This document shows, one piece after another, positions 7,805 through 14,785 of a stretch of DNA of 64,000 nt (positions are counted from its first letter, which is position 1; each line of letters begins with the position of its first letter). The translations under genes were made by a program, and so were the position numbers. Under the pieces are notes generated by a model. The model ran no database searches and was not told the origin of the DNA. It saw nothing but the letters and a program-made list of their open reading frames with translations. Source of the DNA: M3007 sp046296435 (GTDB taxonomy: Bacteria; Bacteroidota; Bacteroidia; Chitinophagales; Saprospiraceae); the NCBI GenBank assembly GCA_046296435.1, contig JBKBLI010000004.1, forward strand, positions 1 through 64,000, written 5' to 3'.

Positions 7805-10462
7805 ATGCAAACAGGACATCACTCTCCTCAAGAATCATTCTGGCAACCCGATTTCAAGCGTTGGCGATTTCGGGATCTCAAGGTGTATGCTTCTACAGAA
7901 TGGCTTGCTGAGAATAAGAAGAAATACAGGCAGGTCTTTGACCGTTACGATACGGCGTATGTGTACGCCGAACTATCGTTTTACAACAAATTTCTGGAGA
8001 TAGAGGACTGGGAGATCAGCGTCAATTTTCGCTGTTACGCCGACCGCAAGCAGCCCAAGGAGATCTGCAATTTGGAGTTCAAGCGCAAAGTCAACAAGTA
8101 TGATCCGGTGTGTTATATCCGCGAGGGATGGGGCAACAAACAAGAAGGCAGTTTCTGGAAAAAAGGCGCTTACTTCTGGGAAGTATGGATAGACGGCGAA
8201 AAAGTGGCGACGAGACAGTTTTTTATCGAAGACGCCGGCAAAGATCACGCGCGCAAAGAAGAAGCATATTGCCAACTGACGTCCATGCGCATGTACGAAG
8301 GCCCTTACGACGATGTGCCCATCTTCGAGCGCGTTTATCTCAAAAAATTCAGTCAGGAAGAAACCCGCTACGTATATACGGAGGTCAATCTCAAAAACCT
8401 TTTAGACGCCAAAGCCTGGCAATGTGAGTTGTTCATCAAATTCTATAACGACGCGCGCGAACTCAAGGGTCAGGTCGTGCGGCTGCACCGCGTCGAAAAA
8501 GGCGTTCCGGAGATCAGTATCACCGCAGGCTGGGGCAGCAACGTCAAAGGATCGTGGCGTGCCGACCGCTACACTGCCGAAGTGGTCTTCATGGACCAAC
8601 TCCTGGCCGTCATGCCATTCGAAGTGCGCGATTTTGCCGAAGAAGGCGACAACAATATCTGGCATCCCGACAGACTCCAGATCGCCTTCCCCTCGCCCAA
8701 CGACGAAAGCGACGAAAGCTATGAAAAAGTGCTCCAAAGGCTCGATCAGATGATCGGCCTCAGCGAAGTCAAGCAAAAAGTCCGCGAACACGCCCAGTAC
8801 ATCCGCTTCCTCAAGCTGCGCATCGAAAAGGGATTCAAAGAAAAAGACAAAATCGACGTCAACTCTGTATTCGTCGGCAATCCCGGCACCGGCAAAACCA
8901 CCGTAGCCAAGATGATGGGCGCCCTGTATAAAAAAATGGGCCTGCTCAGCAAAGGGCACGTGCACGAGGTGGACCGCGGCGATATGGTCGGCGAATACAT
9001 CGGCCAAACCGCCCCCAAAGTCAAAGAAGCCATCGAACAGGCCCGAGGCGGCGTTCTCTTCATCGACGAAGCGTATGCGCTGGTGCGCTCCCACGAAGAC
9101 ACCAAAGACTTCGGAAAGGAGGTCATCGAAATCCTCGTCAAAGAAATGTCCAACGGCCCCGGCGATCTGGCCATCATCATGGCCGGATACCCCAAAGAAA
9201 TGAAAACCCTGCTCGATTCCAACCCCGGATTACGCAGCCGCTTCAAACAAGTGTTCGAATTCCGCGACTACCTGCCCCAAGAACTTACACAGATCGCCGA
9301 ATACGCCTGTCAGGGAAAAGACGTCGCGCTCACGCCCGAAGCCCGCGAAATGGTCAACCACCTGATCACCGAGGAGTATCGCAAGCGCACGCGCAGCTTC
9401 GGCAACGCCCGATACGTCCACGATCTGATCGAAAAAGCCAAAATGCAACTCGGGCTGCGCATCATGAGTCAAAAAGACTACGAGCAACTCAGCCGCGAAG
9501 AACTGCGGCTCATCACCCTCGAAGATGTGCGCCGCGTTAAGTTTAACCAAAAGCAAATCCGGCCTGAAATTCCGGTGGACGAACCGGCCCTCGAAAAAGC
9601 GCTCGGCGAATTGGATGCCCTTATCGGCATGCAACAGATCAAAAAAGAAATCCACGAACTGGTCAATCTCGTGCGCTTCCACCGCCGCATGAACAACGAC
9701 GTCATCGGCCGATTCCATCTCCATACCCTATTCGTCGGCAACCCAGGCACCGGCAAAACCACCGTAGCCCGAATCCTGACCAATATCTACAAAGCCCTCG
9801 GCGTGCTCGAACGCGGACACATCGTCGAAACCGACCGACAAGGCCTGGTAGCCGGCTATGTAGGCCAGACGGCCATCAAAACCGCCGAAAAAGTCGAGGA
9901 AGCCCTTGGCGGCGTCCTCTTCATCGACGAAGCCTACGCCCTCACGCAAAGCGCCGGCGTCCACAAAGGCGACTTCGGCGACGAAGCCATACAGACCCTC
10001 CTCAAGCGCATGGAAGACCACCGCGGCGAATTTTATGTGTTCGCCGCCGGCTATCCCGAAAACATGGACGCCTTCCTCAAGGCCAATCCCGGACTCGCCA
10101 GTCGCTTCGACAAAACCCTCCGCTTCGACGATTACACCCCCCAAGAGTTGCTCGATATCGCCCTCGACTTGCTCCACCGCGACGGCTTCGAAGTCAGCGA
10201 ACAAGCTCGCGAACACATCGCCCGATATCTCCAGTTCCTGTACGAATACCGCGACCGCTATTTCGGCAATGCCCGCACCATACGTCAGGCCATCAGCGAA
10301 GTGGTCAAAGCCCAGAACCTCCGGCTATCCCGCATGCCCAAACACAACCAGCGTGACCGCCGCCAAATCGAATACGACGACGTGGCCGTCCTCAAACTCG
10401 ACAAAGACGCCCTCAGCGTGTTCAACCGCAAAGGCATAGGCTTCGCCAAGAACGCCAACTGA
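7805..10462 (+). CDS. Tandem CbxX/CfqX-type AAA+ ATPase with duplicated N-terminal domain
   Basis: ATP-driven remodelling protein of unknown client, 885 residues from ATG 7805; an ATG at 7754 would add a lysine-rich stretch encoded by A-runs and is less likely. N-terminal half: two related beta-rich domains, about residues 20-130 and 155-270, recognisable by paired YVYAEL (52) / YVYTEV (189) and GWGNKQEGSFW (108) / GWGSNVKGSW (242). C-terminal half: two AAA+ modules with identical Walker A GNPGTGKTT at 358 and 645 and Walker B GGVLFIDEAYAL at about 415 and 702. Both modules look catalytically intact, with sensor-type segments AIIMAGY and FAAGYPE and arginine-rich LASRF. The modules resemble CbbX (Rubisco activase) and SpoVK, but no Rubisco gene is nearby. 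A small unknown gene follows after 43 bases and may be a partner. Confidence 0.93.
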   Translation: MQTGHHSPQESFWQPDFKRWRFRDLKVYASTEWLAENKKKYRQVFDRYDTAYVYAELSFYNKFLEIEDWEISVNFRCYADRKQPKEICNLEFKRKVNKYDPVCYIREGWGNKQEGSFWKKGAYFWEVWIDGEKVATRQFFIEDAGKDHARKEEAYCQLTSMRMYEGPYDDVPIFERVYLKKFSQEETRYVYTEVNLKNLLDAKAWQCELFIKFYNDARELKGQVVRLHRVEKGVPEISITAGWGSNVKGSWRADRYTAEVVFMDQLLAVMPFEVRDFAEEGDNNIWHPDRLQIAFPSPNDESDESYEKVLQRLDQMIGLSEVKQKVREHAQYIRFLKLRIEKGFKEKDKIDVNSVFVGNPGTGKTTVAKMMGALYKKMGLLSKGHVHEVDRGDMVGEYIGQTAPKVKEAIEQARGGVLFIDEAYALVRSHEDTKDFGKEVIEILVKEMSNGPGDLAIIMAGYPKEMKTLLDSNPGLRSRFKQVFEFRDYLPQELTQIAEYACQGKDVALTPEAREMVNHLITEEYRKRTRSFGNARYVHDLIEKAKMQLGLRIMSQKDYEQLSREELRLITLEDVRRVKFNQKQIRPEIPVDEPALEKALGELDALIGMQQIKKEIHELVNLVRFHRRMNNDVIGRFHLHTLFVGNPGTGKTTVARILTNIYKALGVLERGHIVETDRQGLVAGYVGQTAIKTAEKVEEALGGVLFIDEAYALTQSAGVHKGDFGDEAIQTLLKRMEDHRGEFYVFAAGYPENMDAFLKANPGLASRFDKTLRFDDYTPQELLDIALDLLHRDGFEVSEQAREHIARYLQFLYEYRDRYFGNARTIRQAISEVVKAQNLRLSRMPKHNQRDRRQIEYDDVAVLKLDKDALSVFNRKGIGFAKNAN

Positions 10463-10505
10463 TCCTGCATGTCCAGCCCTAAGGCGGATACCTTGCTGCA
10501 ACAAC

Positions 10506-10946
10506 ATGGTCACCATGCTTGACGAATTTGGGTTTGAAGAATCTGCGCCCGACCCCCGCGAGACCGCAGGCCCCTTGCGCACACGCCCCATCCGCGAGGA
10601 CTTCCCGCCGCCCGGCGACGACGGCCTCGGCGGCCTGTCCGACGGCTGGGAGTACCGCACCGTATTCCAAAGCGCATCGCTAAGCAAAGCCTACGACTTG
10701 CTTCGACAGTTCCTCCAACAAGAAGGCTACGGCGACGTACCCATACCCGCCAACACCGCCGAGTTGCGCCGCTTCCAACGCCCGCGACGCCCCCAACCCG
10801 AACTGTTTGAAGAGCGCGGATACGTTCACAATCCCATCAAAATCCTCTTTCCCGCCGACGCGCGCCGACGCAACACCCTCATCCTCTGCCTTTACAACGA
10901 ACGCGCCGAAGGACACCTCCTGCGCTTCCACGGCCTGTGGCCCTAA
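10506..10946 (+). CDS. Unknown small protein downstream of the AAA+ gene
   Basis: I do not recognise this 146-residue protein. It starts 43 bases after the AAA+ stop on the same strand and ends at a strong hairpin, so the two genes probably share a transcript. The N-terminal 45 residues are Pro/Gly/Asp-rich and look disordered; the rest (WEYRTVFQSASLSKAYDLLRQFLQQEGY to the end) looks folded and mixed alpha/beta. There is no signal peptide or membrane segment. ATG 10515 is an alternative start. Codon use resembles its neighbour. It could be an adaptor or substrate of the ATPase; that is inference from position only. Confidence 0.75.
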   Translation: MVTMLDEFGFEESAPDPRETAGPLRTRPIREDFPPPGDDGLGGLSDGWEYRTVFQSASLSKAYDLLRQFLQQEGYGDVPIPANTAELRRFQRPRRPQPELFEERGYVHNPIKILFPADARRRNTLILCLYNERAEGHLLRFHGLWP

Positions 10947-10948
10947 AC

Positions 10949-10992
10949 GCCTGAGGGCCGGCAAATGCAAAGGCATTTGCCGACCCTCAGGC
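10949..10992. terminator. Strong hairpin, likely bidirectional terminator
   Basis: A 19-pair inverted repeat with one internal mismatch (arms 10949-10968 and 10973-10992) closes on the 4-base loop AAAG. It sits between the convergent genes ending at 10946 and 11030. No good T run follows on either strand. Confidence 0.6.
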
Positions 10993-11029
10993 TTATCACG
11001 GCATCGGCGCCGCTGACCAAAGCGGCATC

Positions 11030-11707
11030 CTAATTCCGACAAGCCCAGTCGTGGAGCGTCTTAGCCGTATATTCGCCCGTGCATGATCTGTTCTTGTATG
11101 TACGGTTCTCTGCGAGCCCTTCGGTGTGAAATTCTGTGCAAACATTGCGCATGTCGCTCGCTTGCACACATTTTTTCATCGGATATCGATACGTAACAGA
11201 CGACTCCTGGCCGATCACGTGGCACATGCCGAAACGTTCCGGTTGCAGCGCGCAACTCTTGCCCCGGTAGCTCATGCTGTTGACCGGCCGCTCCGCAATC
11301 GCATCGCGCGAATGCTCAATTGCCTCGTTCATCCTCTGGATACCCGACTTCGTCGTAGCGACCAATTCAGCGGCCGTTACCGGCTCCACGACAAAATGCG
11401 TCAGACGCCATTGGCCGTCGTGGCTTAGCAACACCGCAAGGGCGTTGTTGAGATCGACCAAATCGGCGCCCATAGACTGGAGCGTCTCCAACAGATAATC
11501 CGGATCGACATACAAAATACCCTGCAGACCATCAAAAAAGGCCGCCAACCTCTCCCAGTCTGGTTCAACATGGTCATCCAAAAGATCCGTGTCGTCAATC
11601 TTTGACATTTTTTCCTTGACACAGGAAACGGGAAGCAACAGAGTCGCAATCAAACAAAGCGCCAAAAAGCTGTTGAGCGCGACCAGAGCCAATCGAAACT
11701 TTTTCAT
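11030..11707 (-). CDS. Unknown lipoprotein
   Basis: A 225-residue protein with an SpII signal: MKKFRLALVALNSFLALCLIATLLLPVSC, lipobox LPVSC, then Val-Lys-Glu-Lys, so probably an outer-membrane or surface lipoprotein. The mature part is acidic at first (DDTDLLDDHVEPDWERL), then helical, and ends in a Cys-rich portion with six or so cysteines that could form disulfides in the periplasm. I do not recognise the family. It faces the hairpin at 10949-10992 and is divergent from the EF-G paralogue. Confidence 0.8.
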   Translation of the reverse strand: MKKFRLALVALNSFLALCLIATLLLPVSCVKEKMSKIDDTDLLDDHVEPDWERLAAFFDGLQGILYVDPDYLLETLQSMGADLVDLNNALAVLLSHDGQWRLTHFVVEPVTAAELVATTKSGIQRMNEAIEHSRDAIAERPVNSMSYRGKSCALQPERFGMCHVIGQESSVTYRYPMKKCVQASDMRNVCTEFHTEGLAENRTYKNRSCTGEYTAKTLHDWACRN

Positions 11708-12091
11708 AATTCGAATATATTTAAGGTGAAAAAAATTGCATTTACCTGCTTATCCGCGCAGATTGGGTTTCATTACGCCTCCTTTAGTCTTTTTTTGAAA
11801 AAAATATGCGCCAACCCCTCAATGAGCATTGGCGCGTGTCCAATAAGCAGAGAAAGTCAGGATCGGGAGCGGAGGATAACCATTGCGGTGAGTCGCGGAA
11901 GCGCCCGGGCTAGAGAACGAGGCGCAGACTACGACGCCCCCGACGTTTAAGGGTAAAAAACCATGTGGCACAGAAAAAACAGCGCGCTTTTTTTCATTTT
12001 TTTTACAAAAAATTAACATAGCGGCGCCGAAGTACCAAAACCTGCTTACTTTGAGGGCGATTTCTATTTCGTTAACCGTCAATTTGAGTAT
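11708..12091. other. Divergent intergenic region upstream of the lipoprotein and EF-G paralogue
   Basis: No gene seen. It contains a perfect T7-G-A7 dyad at 11790-11804, a T-rich/A-rich block at about 11987-12015, and a 7/8 -7 match TTACTTTG at 12046-12053, 38 bases before the EF-G ATG and a plausible promoter for that gene. Confidence 0.5.
11790..11804. repeat. Perfect T7-G-A7 dyad
   Basis: The cleanest copy of the recurring T-tract/A-tract element, here between two divergent genes rather than at a 3' end. Confidence 0.55.
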
Positions 12092-14227
12092 ATGGCAACT
12101 TATCAAACGCGGGACATCCGCAACATTGTGTTGGTAGGGCATGCCGGCAGCGGTAAGACCACGCTGGCCGAGACCATGCTCTTTGAGGCCGGAGCAATCA
12201 GTCGGCGCGGGTCGGTGACCGACGGCAATACGCAAAGCGATTACGCCCCGATCGAACAACAGCGGGGACACTCGCTGTTCACCTCCCTGCTTCACTGCGA
12301 ATGGAAAGACACCAAGATCAACATCTTAGACACGCCCGGATTAGACGACTTTGTGGGCGAGGTGGTCGCATGCCTCAAAGTAGCCGATACCGCAGTCATG
12401 ACGCTCAACGCCCGTAACGGCGTAGAGGTGGGCACAGAAATCATATGGGAATATGTGGATAATTTTCAGACGCCAACCCTATTTGTAGTCAATCAGTTAG
12501 ACCACGAAAAGTCCGATTTCGAAATGACGCTGGAGCAAGCCCGCGCGCGTTTCGGCAGCAGGCTCCTGCCCTTGCAGTTTCCGGTCAACCAAGGGCCGGA
12601 GTTCAATGCCATCGTGGACGCCTTGCGCATGGTCATGTATGTATTTCCCCCCCAAGGCGGCAAGCCCGAAAAGAAAGAAATCCCCGCCGAGCACCGCGCC
12701 CGCGCCGAGGAGATGCACAACGCGCTCGTCGAAGCCGCCGCCGAAAACGACGAGTCGCTCATGGAAAAATACTTTGACGCCGGCGAACTGGATGAAGAAG
12801 AGTTGGCGCGCGGATTGACCATTGGACTGGCCAACCGGCAGTTCTACCCCTTGTTCTGCGCCTCAGCCCTCAAAGACATGGGCAGCGGTCGCATCATGGG
12901 CTTCATACACGATATCTGCCCTAATCCGGCCGACCGACCGCCCGTACGTCTCGAAGGCGGCGGCACGCGCCCCTGCGACGCCAACGCCCGCACCCGGATT
13001 TTTATATTCAAAACCGTCAACGAGCCTAAGGTCGGCAGCGTCTCCTATTTTAAGGTGTATTCAGGCGCCCTCAAAGCCGGCGACGAATTGACCAATGCCG
13101 ATACGGGCAATACCGAGCGCATTTCGCAAATATTTGAGTGCGAAGGCAAGAACCGAAATGCCGTCGAAAAGATGTTAGCCGGCGATATCGGTTGCACCGT
13201 AAAATTGAAAGGCGCGCATACGAACCACACCCTTGGCCCCAAAGGCTCCGAGCTGCGCATCGAACGCATGCGCTTTCCGGAGCCGCGCATCCGGATGGCG
13301 GTCATTCCGCCGAGCAAAGCCGAGATCGAGCGCATGGCCTCGGCCCTGCATTCGATCCAGGAGGAAGACCCGACTTTGTTGGTCGAACAGAATCAGGAAC
13401 TGAAACAAATGATCATATACGGCCAAGGCGAAATGCACTTAGACGTCGTGCGCACGAAGGCCGAACAGAACTTCGGGGTCAACCTGGTTTTTGAAGAGCC
13501 GCGCATCCCGTACCGCGAGACCATCACCCGCGAAGCGAACAAGGATTACCGACACAAAAAGCAATCGGGCGGCGCCGGACAATTTGCCGAAGTCCACATG
13601 CGCATCGAGCCTTACTACGAGGGCATGCCTGCGCCCCACGGCCTGACCGTCAAGAGCACGGAGGTCGAAGACCTAAAGTGGGGCGGAAAGTTCTGTTTCG
13701 TCTGGGCAATTGTAGGCGGCTCGATCGACGCGCGGTTTATCAATGCCATCAAAAAAGGCATCATGCAAAAAATGGAAGAAGGGCCGCTCACCGGATCCTA
13801 CTGCCGCGACGTGCGCGTCAGCGTCTATGACGGTAAAATGCACCCGGTTGACTCCAACGACATGGCTTTTGCGATAGCCGCCTCCATGTGCTTCAAAGAG
13901 GGCTTCCTCTCTGCCGCTCCGCAACTGCTCGAACCCCTCTACGACGTCGAAATCCTGTGCGACGCCGAATTCATGGGCGCCGTCAACGGCGACCTGCAGA
14001 CCCGACGCGCCATCATCATGGGCATGGACTCATCAGGTCACTATCAGGTGATCAAAGCGCGCATCCCACTCAAAGAACTGCACAAGTACTCCTCGACCTT
14101 GCGCTCCCTGAGCCAAGGTAAGGCCAAGTTCAGCATGAGATTTGCCGAGTACAGCCCAGTGCCGCGCGATATTCAAGATAAATTGGCCGCTGAGTACGAA
14201 AAGCAGCAAAGCGCCGTGGTATCCTGA
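12092..14227 (+). CDS. Elongation factor G paralogue (EF-G-like GTPase)
   Basis: Ribosome-associated translational GTPase of 711 residues with the EF-G domain order: G domain, domain II (from about residue 300), III, IV and V. P-loop GHAGSGKTT at 16-24; switch II DTPGLDDF from residue 80; G4 motif NQLD near 134. Two departures from canonical EF-G matter: the catalytic switch II His (DTPGHVDF in EF-G) is Leu here, and the usual ERGIT switch I end reads QQRGHS. The NKxD Lys is also Gln. Such changes are typical of EF-G-like paralogues that serve specialised roles, such as recycling, stress or back-translocation, rather than the main FusA. The canonical fusA is presumably elsewhere, since no str operon (rpsL, rpsG, tuf) surrounds it. 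MscL follows after 69 bases. Confidence 0.93.
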   Translation: MATYQTRDIRNIVLVGHAGSGKTTLAETMLFEAGAISRRGSVTDGNTQSDYAPIEQQRGHSLFTSLLHCEWKDTKINILDTPGLDDFVGEVVACLKVADTAVMTLNARNGVEVGTEIIWEYVDNFQTPTLFVVNQLDHEKSDFEMTLEQARARFGSRLLPLQFPVNQGPEFNAIVDALRMVMYVFPPQGGKPEKKEIPAEHRARAEEMHNALVEAAAENDESLMEKYFDAGELDEEELARGLTIGLANRQFYPLFCASALKDMGSGRIMGFIHDICPNPADRPPVRLEGGGTRPCDANARTRIFIFKTVNEPKVGSVSYFKVYSGALKAGDELTNADTGNTERISQIFECEGKNRNAVEKMLAGDIGCTVKLKGAHTNHTLGPKGSELRIERMRFPEPRIRMAVIPPSKAEIERMASALHSIQEEDPTLLVEQNQELKQMIIYGQGEMHLDVVRTKAEQNFGVNLVFEEPRIPYRETITREANKDYRHKKQSGGAGQFAEVHMRIEPYYEGMPAPHGLTVKSTEVEDLKWGGKFCFVWAIVGGSIDARFINAIKKGIMQKMEEGPLTGSYCRDVRVSVYDGKMHPVDSNDMAFAIAASMCFKEGFLSAAPQLLEPLYDVEILCDAEFMGAVNGDLQTRRAIIMGMDSSGHYQVIKARIPLKELHKYSSTLRSLSQGKAKFSMRFAEYSPVPRDIQDKLAAEYEKQQSAVVS

Positions 14228-14296
14228 CGCACAGCAGTGACCTTTTAAAGTCGGCAACGTAACCAAATCATCTTTTCATCACAAATCGCAAAACTC

Positions 14297-14575
14297 ATGT
14301 TGAAAGAATTAAAAGATTTTCTGCTGCGCGGCGATGTATTGGCCTTAGCTATTGCCGTGATTATCGGCGGCGCTTTTCAAAAGATTGTGGACTCGCTTGT
14401 GTCTGATGTGATCATGCCCATCGTTGGCTTGATTATCGGCGCCCCCGATTTTTCGAGCATCAAAATTGGCGAAAGCATCCTGCTTGGCAACTTCCTCAAC
14501 GCCGTCATCAACTTCCTGATCATCGGCTTAGTATTGTTCATGTTGATCAAAGCCGCCGGTAAAAAACCGGAGTAA
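14297..14575 (+). CDS. mscL: Minimal large-conductance mechanosensitive channel
   Basis: Inner-membrane osmotic safety valve, homopentamer. The N-terminal amphipathic helix and TM1 are canonical (FLLRGDVLALAIAVIIGGAFQKIVDSLVSDVIMP), and TM2 (NFLNAVINFLIIGLVLFMLIKA) is clear. At 92 residues it is well short of the usual 120-150. The periplasmic loop is cut to about 15 residues and the cytoplasmic C-terminal helical bundle is missing: the protein stops at KAAGKKPE. The frame is intact and a terminator follows directly, so this is a genuine short form, not a frameshift. In studied MscLs the C-terminal bundle is dispensable for gating, so it can still be functional. Confidence 0.93.
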   Translation: MLKELKDFLLRGDVLALAIAVIIGGAFQKIVDSLVSDVIMPIVGLIIGAPDFSSIKIGESILLGNFLNAVINFLIIGLVLFMLIKAAGKKPE

Positions 14576-14607
14576 TTGAGCGATCTTGCAAGCTACCCTT
14601 ATGAGCG

Positions 14608-14648
14608 AGCAGCCCGGCGTCTGTAGCAGACTACCGGGCTGCTTTTTT
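14608..14648 (+). terminator. Rho-independent terminator after mscL
   Basis: GC-rich stem AGCAGCCCGG (14608-14617) pairs with CCGGGCTGCT (14634-14643), with a nested GTCTG/CAGAC stem, then a run of T. It lies 33 bases past the mscL stop and is the best canonical terminator in the window. Confidence 0.9.
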
Positions 14649-14702
14649 GTACCCCGTTGGACGGAATGGCCATTGCGGATAGCCGGCCCCCCGTACCCGA
14701 CC

Positions 14703-14719
14703 TTTTTTTTTGAAAAAAA
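14703..14719. repeat. T9-G-A7 dyad
   Basis: A copy of the T-tract/A-tract element in the convergent gap between mscL and the oligopeptidase gene, 67 bases beyond the latter's stop. Confidence 0.5.
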
Positions 14720-14785
14720 TAAGATTAAGCGGAAGGGAGTCGCCCCAAAATAGGCCCGGGTTATAGTGACAAAGGAGCGCGCGGC

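Noticed and set aside
8402..10216. Minus-strand frames of 160-230 codons inside the AAA+ gene
   Set aside because: They mirror the AAA+ coding sequence and have no promoter, signal or recognisable domain.
11819..12295. Minus-strand frame of 158 codons across the EF-G start
   Set aside because: Antisense to EF-G over half its length and crossing the A/T-rich promoter region; not protein-like.
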